In this document: positions 1 through 11,865 of the stretch, piece after piece
Position numbering within the stretch: the stretch's first letter is position 1
How the letters are laid out: each line of letters starts with the position of its first letter
Source: Malania oleifera
Lineage: Eukaryota > Streptophyta > Magnoliopsida > Santalales > Ximeniaceae
Assembly (NCBI RefSeq): GCF_029873635.1
Contig: NC_080423.1
Coordinates: 102,796,991 to 102,860,990 of the forward strand
Length of the DNA: 64,000 bases
Direction: 5' to 3'
Program-made: the position numbers and the translations under genes
The notes under the pieces: generated by a model
Told to the model about the DNA's origin: nothing
The model's database searches: none
Seen by the model: the letters and a program-made list of their open reading frames with translations, nothing else

Positions 1-559
1 CTCTCGGGTTGCTCAATTTTGAACTGTAGTAAAATGGGGTTATTTGGGTTAAACTTGTTTAAAACATTTTTAATTATTCCCACCATATCCCAACGGTCAT
101 TTTTTTTTTTTGTCAAATACTATATATATGCATTCATTTGGACAAATTAGTGGTGATTAGGAAAATCATTAGTCATAAAATTCTATGAAATACTTTTTGC
201 TCATACTCATTTTGAACAAATTATTTCAATCTTTCAAATTATATTTGCTTACTCTCCTCACTCTTTGATTTAAAAAACTATTCTTGAGGAGAATCATTTG
301 TTCATACTCCTTGTTTTGCAAATAAATTTCAACTTGAAAAGGAGTTTGAACTTTTGAGTATTGTGCATATTTCCATCCATTTTCAAGCATACAACTCTCA
401 TCTTGCATAATCTTTCGAAAATTATTTTTGAGAGTTAGCTTAAAGAGTTTTTCCCATAGTATTTTATATTTATAAATATTGATTGGGAAAACTCTAGATT
501 TGCTTAAGGTCTTGCATCTTCATTGCAAGTATCTAAAGCTTGCATATTTTTATTGGTAT
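1..559 (+). mobile_element. Left part of an outer copia-type LTR, split by a younger solo LTR
   Basis: The first ~115 bases align with the interior of the solo LTR at 1407-1525: both start CTCTCGGGTTGCTC and both have CCCAACGGTCAT about 100 bases later. This is therefore the middle of a related LTR whose 5' end lies before the window. It breaks at the GGTAT target site (555-559) and resumes at 2848. Orientation is that of the inner LTR. The short ORFs here look non-coding. Confidence 0.75.
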
Positions 560-2846
560 TGTTGACCCTATGGGTCATACCCTGTTTTGATTATGACAAA
601 TACTCAGGTATTTAATGATTGTCAAGTTGATGTGCAGGTTTATCTTGGCAGTATCCTATGATGGCACTCGGAGACCCGGAGGAAAACGAAGACTCTGAAG
701 ACCCTTGATATAATTGATTTGTTGTAGTAATTTATATTCGGGTCTGTAATATTTAAGTAGGAAAGGTCTGTAATAGTAAATAGGTCTTTGGTTTGTAATA
801 AGCTCACACACATCACATGCATGATGATACGTAAGCTCAAACAAACCATGAATGACAATGGACTTTAGAAAGACCTTAGGGTTTTTGGTCGACCGACATC
901 AGACTTTTTCGGTGTCTCTAAATTTGACCCCAAGTGACCTTAGGACACACACATATGTTTATTAGACACTTAAAATAGACTTATTTGGGTCAATTCGGGA
1001 CCGAAATGCACACTTGGTGCACTTTCGGTCGACCGGCCAATTCAGTTCAATTTGGCCCGGTCGACCGAAACCGGTCCGGGTCAACTATTTGACCCAGGCC
1101 CGGTCGACCGAGCCTTTATAGGTCATTTGACCTCGGTCGACCGAACCACCTGGGAGTCAACAGTTTGACCTCCCGGTCGACCGACTAGATTTGTACTCCA
1201 ACTACCTGGTCGATCGAGGGGTCTTGGGAGGATTCCCAACGGTCTGGTCGACCGAGCCACTCAGTTCAAAATAGCCCCGGTCGACCGAACCTCGGAGTTT
1301 TGGAAAATAGCCCTTGCCCGGTCGACCGACCACTCAGTTCAAAATACCCCTGGTCGACCGAGCCACTTAAGTCCTGGTCGACCAAACCATTTCTGGTCGA
1401 CCGGACCTCTCGGGTTGCTCCTATTTTTTTACTGCAATTAAATGGTTTAAGCAGGGTTAAAATATTTGAAAGGTCATTAAACTTTTCTAATAATACCCAA
1501 TAGGTCCCCAACGGTCATATTTTCTCCCTTGCCTATATAGATGAGTTTATTTAGGATAATTAGCGAGGGGATTAAAAATATTAATTAAGAGAAATTCTCT
1601 GAAAATCCCAAATCCTATAATACTCATATCCAATCCCCATTCACTCATGCTTACCTTCTTCGATCTCTTAAATCCTCTGTAAGTCGATTGAGTGTTTATA
1701 TTTAATAGGTTTGCTCTCCCATTCATATTTGATTGATTTATTTTCATTGAGAGCTAAACCTAAGTATTCTTAGGAGACTTTGTTAATAAGTCTATCCTAA
1801 GAAAACTTTGATAGAGCTTCTAAGATTTGCACCTTCATTGCAACATCTTAAGAAGATTGTATTTGTTTTTGGTTGCAAAACATTTTCAAAATACATACAA
1901 ATATCTAGTGTGCTTTGTCTTGATAAATCTTTAAAGAGATATTTGTTTGTGTGAGAAAAATCTTTGTTACAATATTCATTGATTTATATCCATAGTTGAA
2001 TACAAAGATTAAACTCTTTTTGCAAACCAAATTTATACATTGCTAAAGCTTCATATACATATATATATTGAGAAAACTTGTTGATTGAAATATATGAAGT
2101 TTGGATAATATCTTTGTTTGAGCACTTAGATTGAATAGCCTGTGATACAAAGATCATTTAGGTTTGCACTCTCACGTACTCATTACAACGATAGTAAATC
2201 TATTTGAGAGTTGACATCTTAGACCACATTGAGCTTACATATTGAATCATACTGTGGTGTTTGTAATTGCACGTATTTGGGTACACATCCACTTTACTTG
2301 AAAGCCTATTCATTGTACCATTTGATTGTATTTCAAATACTGTTGTATTTCCAGGCACGGGCCTGTAGAGGGAGACTAGCCCTGGAATAGTCCCGGATTG
2401 GCTTAGACCCGGTTAGGAAAGCTAGGTGCGTCGTCCTGTTAAGGCGTGTAGGTTGAGGTCAGCCCCGCTAATTGACCTGGTTAAGGTTGAGGTCAGCCCT
2501 GTGTTAATTTGACCTGATTGTAAACGGTGCCGCTCCACCCTTAAGTGAGCTATTAGTGGAATCCTCTAGCTTGCGAGCTTGAGGCGGGGACGTAGGCACA
2601 GTTGACCGAACCCCGATAACATATCGTTTGTTTGCTTATATCTCTCATTTTATATTTACCGCACGTGTATGTTATGGGTGAATGATGCGTATGACTTAAT
2701 TTTCACAGTATATTTATCTACGCGTTTGGAAATTGCATAGACTGATCCTAGGTTGTGTACATACCATGTTTGCATAGATCAACCTAGGTGAAAAAGTTTA
2801 AAAAATTCCAATTCACCCCCCCTCTTGGCAATACACCAATTCTAAC

Positions 2847-2847
<1 letters not shown>
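560..2847 (+). mobile_element. Solo LTR of a Ty1/copia-type retrotransposon, 2288 bp, TSD GGTAT
   Basis: It begins TGTTGACC and ends CTAACA, with perfect 5-bp duplications GGTAT at 555-559 and 2848-2852. There is no internal gag-pol region, so this is one LTR left by LTR-LTR recombination. A TATA box (CTATATAG, about 1532-1539) follows an array of GTCGACCG palindromes. Near the 3' end (about 2588-2635) is a GGACGTAGGC...GACCGAACC block, also seen at 3405-3450 and 39829-39872, and then a C-rich stretch before CTAACA, as in many plant copia LTRs. Assignment to copia rests on this 3' architecture, not on protein evidence. Confidence 0.88.
887..1404 (+). repeat. Array of 13 GGTCGACCGA-like palindromes inside the solo LTR
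   Basis: Copies start near 887, 1027, 1059, 1102, 1135, 1175, 1208, 1246, 1279, 1320, 1352, 1376 and 1395. Most contain the exact 8-bp palindrome CGGTCGACCG or its core GGTCGACC. The 1208 copy (GGTCGATCGA) and the 1376 copy (GGTCGACCAA) differ by single C/T or G/A changes. Spacing is 20-45 bp except for the first interval. The array lies 130-650 bp upstream of the LTR TATA box, so it is probably in U3. Confidence 0.9.
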
Positions 2848-2882
<35 letters not shown>

Positions 2883-3663
2883 TATTTTTGCAAGCTTTTA
2901 TCCTAATCTTTATTGGGCATTATATTGAAAAATATTTGTTGAGAATATTTGATTAGGTTTCCCAAATTCCTTTGATTATTTGTTAATTATAATATCTTGA
3001 ATCAAAGGTCTTACTTACACATACATTGAGATACACAAATTGTTGTGAGTTGTTATTTTCACTTGACCAATCTCACCTGGGCATAAATACTATTATCTGT
3101 GAGTGCATTGGTTATTGTTTGAGTGCATCGGTATATATCTACTTATTATAGAAGTACTGTAATTGTACATGTTGATTGTACTCAAATTGTTATATCTGTT
3201 TGTATTCCCGACGTATGGTCGTAAGAGGGAGATTTGTCATGTGAAAAGTCCTAGAATTGCTCAGACTCGGTTAGGAGAGCACTGGATTGGTTCAGACCCG
3301 ATTAGAAGAACTAGGTGCACCAGCCTGTAAGTTGTTGTAAACGGTGTCGCTCCACCTGCAAGTGAGCAACTCAATGGAATCCTCTTGCTTGTTAGCTTGA
3401 GGCGAAGACGTAGGCAGTATTGGTCGAGCCCCGATAACATTTCTTGTGTTTGCTCTTAAATTCATGCACTTTAATTTCCTACACATGTATGCTTAGTTTT
3501 AATTAATTATGAATGTGTGCATGATTTAAATATTGTGAATGATTGGAAAATATTTAGACAGACCATAGGTTGTGGTATACTGTTGTTGGATTAGTTGAAT
3601 TTAGGAAAAAAATTTTAAATACCCAATTCACCTCCCTCTCTTAAGAATACACCAATTCCAACA
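2848..3663 (+). mobile_element. Right part of the outer copia-type LTR, ending in CCAACA
   Basis: It resumes at the second GGTAT and runs through a (TA)n tract (about 2850-2881). From about 3200 to 3663 it parallels 2345-2847: GTAAACGGTG...CGCTCCACC, GGAATCCTCT, GACGTAGGC and CCCCGATAACAT occur in the same order. It ends AATACACCAATTCCAACA at 3663, against AATACACCAATTCTAACA in the inner LTR. With 1-559 it forms an older family member into which the inner element inserted. Its own TSD cannot be tested because its left end is outside the window. Confidence 0.8.
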
Positions 3664-3869
3664 ATAGTTAAACATACAAGAATTATATATACAAGCAAAA
3701 TATTCACAAGTACACTAATTAGTCATGAATTATCCCTAAATTGAAACTAATAGTTTTTAACTAACCCTTTTGAAATAAATAAGCAAAAAAATAAACAAAT
3801 AAATAAACAAACAAACAAACAAATAAATAAATAAAGTAGATTTAAAAGGAAAATTAAAATCAAAGTGCG
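3664..3869. other. Short AT-rich spacer
   Basis: No coding signal. It holds an A-rich (AAAC/AAAT)n tract at about 3782-3835. Part of it may belong to the gypsy-type LTR that follows, whose left edge could not be fixed. Confidence 0.5.
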
Positions 3870-6500
3870 ATTAGAAATGTCTAATAAGACCTCTAAACGA
3901 GGGGATCTTGTTAGATAAACCCCCTCAGAGCTAATACATGTGAGGTCTAAAATACATTTTTACCCTTTTTCAAATCATTATGATACACATACACAAAAAG
4001 TGAGGTAAAATTATCAAATTTTAAACAAAAGAATCTTTAAAAACATCCTAGATTTTTCCAAAATTCCGTAAATTTTTTTTTTTGAAAATTTTCAACATTT
4101 TTCTTTTTTTTTAGATTTTAAAGACTTTTCCTTTTTTTTTTTTTGGTTTTTTTATTTTTATATTTTTTAAAAATTTGAGCCAAAATAACTCAAATATTTT
4201 TCCTGACTTCAAAATATTTTTCGTAATTTTTTTTTATTTTTCTTTTATTTTTAATTATTTTTCTCCAATTTCTAAAAATTAAAAACCAATTAAGATAAAA
4301 TAAATAATAAAGTAAATAATTATTAAAAAAAAAAAACAGTTCAGGAAAACGTATCAATTTAACTGGCCTGAACTAGGTCAACCGATTTAGTTTAGTGTGT
4401 CACGTGTCCACCTAGAGTGGTGACACATGACATGTTTATTCTCTGTTATTTATTTATTTTTTTAAAATTCACTTTAGTAGGGTGACATCAGCATGAAGTC
4501 ACCCTGCCACATGGCATCACCTCGAATTTTCCTTTTTTTTATTTTCTTTTTTTAAAAAATTATGCAACATGGTGCGTCAGCATGACGTCATCATGCCACG
4601 TGGCATCATCCGAGTGGTTAGGTACAAAAGACAGGAATTGCCAATGTGGCATCGATCCAACCATCTAGAGAAAACACTAATTGTAAAGTTGAGATTAAGC
4701 TACGTCGCTCATTAATACTTGGCTCATAACGTGACACATGTCACCATGTGGAGGTGACATGTGTCCCATTACTCTAAAATATACAAATTCATTTTTATCT
4801 CTCCTCTCTCATTTCTCTCTCTCTCTCTGTCTCTCTCTGGCTCTTCTTCTTCTCCATTCTTTCTCTCTCTCCCTTCTCTATGTTCCACCTCTCAACTTTC
4901 ACCCTCGCAGATCTACACTCTCTTTCTTTCTCTATTTTCTTTCTTTTCTTTCTTCCTTTTTATTGGTTTTCTTTCTTTGCTTTCTTCCATTTCTTTTTCA
5001 ATCCCATTTTTTCCCTCATTTTCTTGCATATTTAATACCCTTCTTTCTTTATTTCTCTTTCAAATTTTCATTCGTTTTTTTTTAATTTTGCAAGCTCGAT
5101 CTGTCACAAAGGAAATGGAGATCTTCAAATCTCCAATACCACACCAAAATCAAGATAAGTACCCTTTTATTCTTATTCTTCCTCTATTTTCTATCAAACC
5201 AAACAAAACTCGCTTGAGTTTTTAAGTTCTGTTTGGTTATGGATTGACCTTGGCCCTTTGTTTGGCCTTGAAGATGGATTTGGCCCTCTGAGTTAACTAA
5301 TGGGCTTGGAGCTCCAACCCACTGTTGGGCTTTCTTCAAATTTTTGGGCTCTAGCCCATTGTTGGGCTAAGCCAACTTGGGCTTTGGGCCTGACTTATCC
5401 AAAATTAATTTGGGCTCCGACCCACTATTAAGCTGGTCTAATCAGGCTTTGGGTTTGGTTTTTCCAAAACTAATTTTGGCTCTGACCCACTATTGGGCTT
5501 TGAATTTGAATTTGGGTCTAATCACTTTGGGTTTTGGGTTTTGGTTCCAATATTAGTGGACCCAAATCCAATTTGGATTTGGGTATTCGGTTTGTGGATC
5601 CTCCAGTCACATGGGTTGGGTCAACTCGCGTTCAATGGATCGGGTTAGTGGATCTGGTCTAACGGGTCAGATCCACCAATCAAATCAGAACCATCACTTC
5701 ATTTTTAAAACTAGATTAAGCATGATAAATAGAACAAAAACAAAAACACAAAAGTGTAAAACCAACCTTTGGCTCTCAACTCATTCAATCTTCAGTTCCC
5801 CTTTGGTTTGATTTGCAATTCTCTATGCCCTGAATTCTGACTTTTAAATCACCCCAAAAACCCGTGACCTCAATTTTCCCTTGGTTTGATTTGACCTCGA
5901 GGCTCAAATCCTCTATAATTTTTTCAAGACTTTCTCTTCGATCAGAATTTCTCAAAATCTCTTTACCAAATTTCCAGAACACCCTCCACAAATGTAAATG
6001 TTACTAAGCAAATCTCACTGTGTGAAAATTTCACTGTGTGCGAATCTCTCTATATGAATTTCTCACTATGTATCCTTATGCTCTTAGTATAAATTTTCCA
6101 CTGTGTGTCACTATCTGAATGTTCCTCTATTTATAGGACTTAAAGAATTATCTGCATTCAATTTGATTAACCAATCAAATTTGATTGCTCAATCAAATTT
6201 TAAAGTTAATCATCGATTTGCTCAATCAATCTTCCAATCATCTTTAACTCCAATTTCTTTACACATTTCTAATTTTCTCTTTTCTCTTTCTTTATAGGTT
6301 CAAATTTGCTCTAGATTGAAGATTTGCTGGCCCACTTCCATTTTCCTTTTTTTTTTTTTTTATTTTTTTTAATGTACAATTTGTTTCCTTGTATTTTCAT
6401 TTTCTTTGCATTTTTTTTTTTGCATTTATATTTTTATGAAATAAAAATTCTATTTTTTATTTTGGTTATATAAGATCCTGGGCAATTTGGGGTGTCTACA
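3870..6500 (+). mobile_element. 5'-truncated Ty3/gypsy-type LTR ending GGTGTCTACA
   Basis: No ORF encodes a recognisable protein. The right end GGGGTGTCTACA (6489-6500) matches the TGTCTACA end of the solo LTR at 29543-32621. Inside are paired TGACGTCA-like and CACGTGGCATCA motifs (4380-4640), a probable promoter ending in a CT-rich leader (4795-5080), GGGCT/CCCACT repeats (5281-5545) and AT-rich U5-like DNA. The right flank is TACTT, but no matching TACTT precedes a TG on the left, so the 5' end is probably lost. The long T/C-rich ORFs at 4738-5225 are low-complexity artefacts. Confidence 0.6.
5281..5545. repeat. Degenerate GGGCT/CCCACT repeats
   Basis: The pattern TTGGGCT-(C/T)-(A/G)CCCACT-TTGGGCT recurs about four times, at roughly 5300, 5330, 5410 and 5480. 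GGGCT and AGCCC elements can pair as short hairpins. It lies inside the gypsy-type LTR and is not coding. Confidence 0.5.
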
Positions 6501-8395
6501 TACTTTATTGATACATGGAGCATGAAACTCAAACTTTGAACTTTAATTTGTATTTATTATGCATAGAGCTAGAGTTTCTTATAAATTCACATGAATATAA
6601 ATAAGTTCATGTTCTGAAATCCATAATCATGAATATTACCTTATATAATTTTTAAAAAAACTAAAAAAAAGTTATCTTTTTTGTAATTAATTTAAATTAT
6701 AAAAGCAAAATATAAAAAAAATATTTTAAAAATTTTACACAAACTCTATATTTTCCATTTTTTAGTACAACTCTAAAACAAAAAAAAAAACAAAAAAACC
6801 ATTCACATGTTAATGCGTCAAAACATTGCATAAGATTAGCGTTGCCCGCCCATACCATTGACGTTGTTGTGATGGAGAAACGTACCACGTTAAAATTTTT
6901 CAGTCTTAAAATATGGAACACATGAAATTGTTGTGATGGAGAAACGTACGTTGAAATTTTTTAATCTTAAAATATGGAACACATGAAGTAGGTGGAAAAG
7001 ATGGAAGCAACCTCCAAAAATGTCACACAAATTATTGTCCCAAAGTCATGCCCTAACGGCCGAGACCACTCCTTAATTCGTGGGAGGCTTATGTGAAGTA
7101 ATAAAATGATGGGAGCCTACGTGTGGTGGGTGCAACTTCTACTTCTAGCCAAGATAGGATAAAATGGTTACCCTCTATTAAAACCATTTAAATATTTTAT
7201 TTAATATTTATTGAGTTTTGTATTCACTTAAAAGGCAAGGATCTAAAAACCTATAAGGCCCTTGAGCCATCCAACCACAAGATCTCCATGTCTACTTAAA
7301 ATAAGTTAATTTGTTTCAGTGGTATGTACGATACAATACGCTTGAGTTAGGGTACAATATAACTCTATATCATATGAGGGTATTTTGGGAATTTTGTATA
7401 GGGTTGATTGAAACTCTGAGGTAGTGTTTCGTTTGATAGTGAAAATCAGTAGGGACTCTATGGAGTTAGGTACATTGTTAAACGACATAAACTCGTGTTC
7501 TTCTTCTCTCTATTGGTTTTATCTAATTTTCGTATTTGCTCTGTGTATACGCACATAATCTTAGGATATAATTTCCCAGCAATATAATTTGTTCAAAAAT
7601 TGACGACTCCTTATAAATTTAAATTTAATTCAATTACATGATATTATATTATATTTAGCCTCCCTAACTAAATAGTATTTTAAGCCATTGTGGAGCATAA
7701 TATACTTTTTTATTAGATTAAGGGTCCCCCACTTTTGAGTTTGAAAGAAACTCTTTAAGAATTAGGACTCATAATAATAATAATAATTATTATTATTATA
7801 ATAACTCATGGGATGGTCTACATGATTCATAACTATTGCTCTTACTCCATACAGCTTTGATCGGTCAGGCTTTCGCCCATTGTGCTGTATGAGCTGAAAA
7901 TCTCATGTATAGTTTTTTAGTATGACAGGAAAGAAGATCTTTTGTCTCATGATAGTCTGTTTCAGTCCCCTTACGAAACTTTTATTCTCGTGATGCCCCT
8001 AATAACTAACGAATGGCAAGTACTTGCGGAGGATGAAGAAATCGCTTAATCTCGTAGAAAATATATATTATTATTGTCTTAACCTCGTAAAAACATATAT
8101 ATTATTATTGTGACAAAGTAATGAATAGGTCAAATCACTCCATGATTGATTTTTCTTGATTGGATCTCATGATATTATTATTATTATTATTTTTTTTTTT
8201 TTTTTTTTTTTTGTTGCCAAGTTGGCCTATGTGCCTTTTGAGGTTGGCCATTTTGCAAAGCGTTTTTAGCTGGGCCTAACTGCCTTATCCTTCAAGACAA
8301 CGGCAAGCCTCCTATTTGGCCTCCTACTTGATTACTTTACCAATTTAATCCATTTGACGTCATTTTGTCAAAAAAATTTTCGATGGACTTATGTT
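6501..8395. other. AT-rich intergenic spacer
   Basis: No supported gene. It contains an imperfect tandem duplication of period 64 (6864-6991, sharing TTGTTGTGATGGAGAAACGT), an (ATA/TTA) palindromic tract (7770-7805), a short repeat with TATATATTATTATTG (about 8062-8112) and a T-tract (8190-8212). Confidence 0.6.
6864..6991. repeat. Two-copy tandem duplication, period 64 bp
   Basis: Both copies contain TTGTTGTGATGGAGAAACGT followed by AAAATATGGAACACATGAA. They differ by a few substitutions and a small indel near CGTACCACGTT versus CGTACGTT. Confidence 0.8.
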
Positions 8396-8968
8396 GGGTT
8401 CGTTTAGTTATAAGAAACATTTTTCGTTTTTATTTTTAGTTTTCAAAGAATTATAAAACTTTTAATTTATTTTATAGTCTTCTAAGATTCGTATTAAAAC
8501 AGAAATATAGAGTTTGTTTAAATGTGCAAGGTAATTTTTATTTTGTATTTCTAAATTTTTAAATAATTACAAAAAATATGATTTGCTTTTCAAATTTTTT
8601 CAAATATTATATAAGGTAATATTTGAGATAATGGATTTTGGGACTTTAATTTTGGATTTGAGTGTATTTATATAAATTAAATTCCAAGATCCGGATTTCA
8701 AGCTCCCAAATGCAAAACAAGAGTTAGAAATCAAGAAAATAATAATAAAAATATTATTTTCTAACTTTTACATATAAATTTAGAAAATTAGAAAATAAGG
8801 TAAAATTTTCGTAACCATTTAAAAAAAAAAAAAAAAGTGCCGAAACTATTTATTATTATTCATTTATTTTGTATGAATGTTGTTAAAATGAAAACTTAGT
8901 TGATTTTTTATGCTTTTTTGGAAAACTAAAATGAAAATGAAAATTATTTTTTATAATTAAATGGATCC
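8396..8968. mobile_element. MITE-like element with ~45-bp imperfect terminal inverted repeats
   Basis: The left end GGGTTCGTTTAGTTATAAG, with AACATTTTTCGTTTTTATTTT further in, is mirrored at the right end, whose complement reads AGGATCCATTTAATTATAA and then TTTTCATTTTCATTTTAG. Length is about 573 bp and there is no coding capacity. A second weaker inverted repeat around 8612-8712 may be a nested MITE. No clean TSD was found, so superfamily and exact ends are uncertain. Confidence 0.45.
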
Positions 8969-11040
8969 TTAATCTTTCTAGCCTTTCTTTCGACGCTTAG
9001 GTTAATCGAAACCCTAAATCACACACCCTTTTGGACTAATAAAAAAAAATCTAATAGATGACTCGATAAAGTAAATCATAATATGAATCAACAAGACCCT
9101 TCAAGGCTTATCAAATTGAAATTTTTTCATTGAAAACTTGGGTGTTCAACACTCTACTCTTTCTCTCTCTCTCTCTCTCATCCAACTTGAACAATTTTCC
9201 CTAAATGGATCGTTGTTATTGTTGAAAATAGTTTGTAAATAAAGTTACTAATCTCAAGTAAGCACAATGGTCGTGGTTCAAATGTCAAAACTTGTTTTTT
9301 TTTTTATGTCTACTACAAGGATCGTCATGGTTATTTTGGGAAGGAACAATCGATGCGTAGACCACCAATCTATTGAGGCGAAAAATCATCATTTGATTTT
9401 CACGTCCACAAACTCTTGAAGATTATTGAGGGGAAAAAAAAGTTTGATAGACCCTTGGTGATATCTATGGCTTCCATGGACGTTCAAGTTAGAGTAAGTA
9501 TGGAATGCACATATATAATTGTGAGCACACATTTTAGAGAGTGTCATCTTAGAGTACCCTTCTCTTCATGTGCTGTTTATATATAGTTTCCCTCTCCCGA
9601 ATGAATTAAATGACCATAAGAAAAATGGTTATATAATCATAAGGAATCATTCCTTACAAATCTTTATTCGTGTTGTGAGCATGTACCTTCATAAATTAAC
9701 TTTTAAATTTTTTCTTAATTTGAGAAATGAATTTTGAGTTTTGAATTTAATTTTTTGCAATTTAAAGAAAATACAGTATAAAACTATATTAAATTCCTTC
9801 AAAATTTATACGGATTCAAAAAATCCAAAACCTCTTCTAAAAGTTTTTAAATGATTATATGAATAGTTTACTATTGTAAGAATCACTCGTGAATTCAAAT
9901 TACAGCTTGGAGGATGAGTAATATAAAACTAGAAAGACTACCCGCACTTCGCAGTGAGATAATATAAAAGAAAAAAAATAAAATACATATGAAATAAGTT
10001 AAAAATTAAATCCAAATATTAAAACCAATGTTAACAATACATAATTCTTTGCGCGAGATAATATAAAAGAAAAAAATACAAATGAAATAAGTTAAAAAAT
10101 CAATCTAAATATTAAGACCAATATTAACAAAAAAAAATTGCAACTATATGTAATTCTAGCATGGAGTTTGAATGTAAATACAACCTTACTATTAGCAAAA
10201 CTGTACAGGAAAAACATATCTAAAATAGATAATTTCACTAAACATACCTTCAAAACACATATACCATAAAAAATATTTAAGAATAAATTTTTTGTATGTT
10301 TTAATGAGATTAATTGTCAATTAAATCACATAAAAAATATATCAACCTAACTTCCTCAACTAGCAAAAAACTTGAAAAATACAAAATTACAACAATATAT
10401 TATTTTAGAATGAAACAAAACATTACGCTAAAGCACATAGAATAATTAAAATTAATTCTATACTTTTATTAGATGTAAATATAAACAAATAATAAAGAAA
10501 GTAAAAACTAATAATTTAAATTTTATAATATAAAAGCATTGAAAAAGAAAGTGATGGAAAATTGTTGAATTTGGATTATTTTTTAAAAATTATTTAGTGA
10601 AATTCATTAATGTTTAAATTTTGTCTATAAAAAGAGAAAATATTTTTAAAAATAATTTTTTAAAAAAAATAATGAAATCAATATACTGAGAGGAATATAG
10701 TGGGGCACGTATGGGATAAAAAAAAAAAAGGAAAAAGTTTAAAAATAAATTTTAAAACTAGTAAAAAATAATTGGGACTTGCATGACCCCATGTTGAGAG
10801 AGAAAGGAAGGGAAAAGAAATAAGAAAGGTTAATTTTATTAAAAAAAAAAATAGTGGGGCCAACATCCACCCCCCCCCCCCTCCCTTCAACTGTAAAAGA
10901 CATAAGAAAAAAGAAAGACTTAGCACCACTTGTCGATGCTAGGACCAAAAAAATGATTTTTTAAAAATAATGGGGCCTACATGGGCCCCCCTCTACTGTA
11001 AAAGGTAGAAGCAAAAGAAAAAAAGGGGTGGGGGGGGGGG
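8969..11040. other. AT-rich intergenic spacer with local repeats
   Basis: No supported gene. It holds a CT tract (9160-9180), a diverged tandem duplication of period ~99 (9956-10140, sharing GAGATAATATAAAAGAAAAA and GAAATAAGTTAAAAA), and three degenerate segments at 10690-11040 with AGTGGGGC or ATGGGGCC next to C or G homopolymers and CTGTAAAAG. ORFs here are low-complexity shadows. Confidence 0.55.
9956..10140. repeat. Two-copy AT-rich tandem duplication, period ~99 bp
   Basis: Both copies have GAGATAATATAAAAG, then GAAATAAGTTAAAAA, then CCAAT(G/A)TTAACAA, with scattered substitutions. Confidence 0.7.
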
Positions 11041-11199
11041 GAGACCTTACCTGAGGCTAGTCAAAAAGACAAGAACCTCCCGTGAGATTTGAAAAATACC
11101 ACAAACCTCCCATTACATTTGGATTCTTTGATACTCACACCCCTTTCGAATAAAAATGCTTAACACAATTAAAAAAATTAATAGTACAAATTTGCCCTT
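11041..11199 (+). repeat. Left terminal inverted repeat of the MULE
   Basis: Read on -, this stretch carries the same ordered blocks as 17375-17543. It includes AACCTCCC and CACACCCC on +, which appear as GGGAGGTT and GGGGTGTG on -. The outermost bases (GAGACCTTACC) are only weakly matched, so the end is placed approximately. Confidence 0.7.
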
Positions 11200-11203
11200 C
11201 AAC

Positions 11204-11249
11204 AACAACGGTACCCCTCCCCAAGCTTTCTAATGCTAAGTTTGACCCT
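11204..11249 (-). pseudogene. Distal piece of the captured UDP-glycosyltransferase fragment
   Basis: On - this continues the reading frame that is interrupted at 16396. After ...FLTHTG the sequence reads SNLALESLGRGTVVV, matching the end of the plant PSPG box (usually HCGWNSTLESLxxGVPV). The cysteine and tryptophan of that box have become T and S in FLTHTGSN. The copia element plus its duplicated ACCCT lies exactly between the two pieces. Confidence 0.75.
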
Positions 11250-11806
11250 TGTTGTAATAATGATCAGATAGAGGATGCACAACGGAATAAGTCAAACAAC
11301 AACAAGAAAATGAAACACAACTAGTAAATGAGAAACAATAAGAACAACAACATGAGAATTAACGTGATTCGATAAATTCTACATCCACGGAAGCAATCAG
11401 CACAATAATTTCAATAAGAAATGTCAAAGTACACAATACACTTCACAATGATCTCTCTTTCTGTTAATACACATCCAGAAGAACATAAATAATACTCCCT
11501 CGGAGGTTTCCCTCCAAACTCCCAACCACCCCAAAGTTCCAATTCAAAATTCAAATATTTTCTCGCAGCCCAGATACACTCGTCGACGAGAACAGGGCAC
11601 TTGTAAACTAGTACAGCCACTCGTCGATGACCCCTTTTTTCTGCTCTCGGTATCTTAGAAACTCTAAACTTTTGGGTCTCTCGATATCTACTCTTCGACG
11701 AGAACAGGACACTTGTCGACGAGTCCCTACTGTGAAGCACCCTTATGTTTTTCTTCCTTCCTTTGTTTATGAAACCCCAAGTATAAGAGTCACCCCATAA
11801 ACAACA
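11250..11806 (-). repeat. Downstream (3') LTR of the copia element
   Basis: 557 bp, aligned along its length with 15832-16395. It contains CTCGTCGACGAG-like palindromes at 11577-11590, 11619-11630, 11691-11702 and 11712-11723. Confidence 0.93.
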
Positions 11807-11865
11807 ATCTTTACCTTGGCGATTATACGCCCCTTAGGAGAACCTGAAAAATATATCTAACTACT

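Noticed and set aside
4738-5225. ORFs of 115 and 154 codons rich in Ser, Phe and Leu
   Set aside because: They follow a CT-rich leader within the gypsy-type LTR and have no family motif or codon signature.
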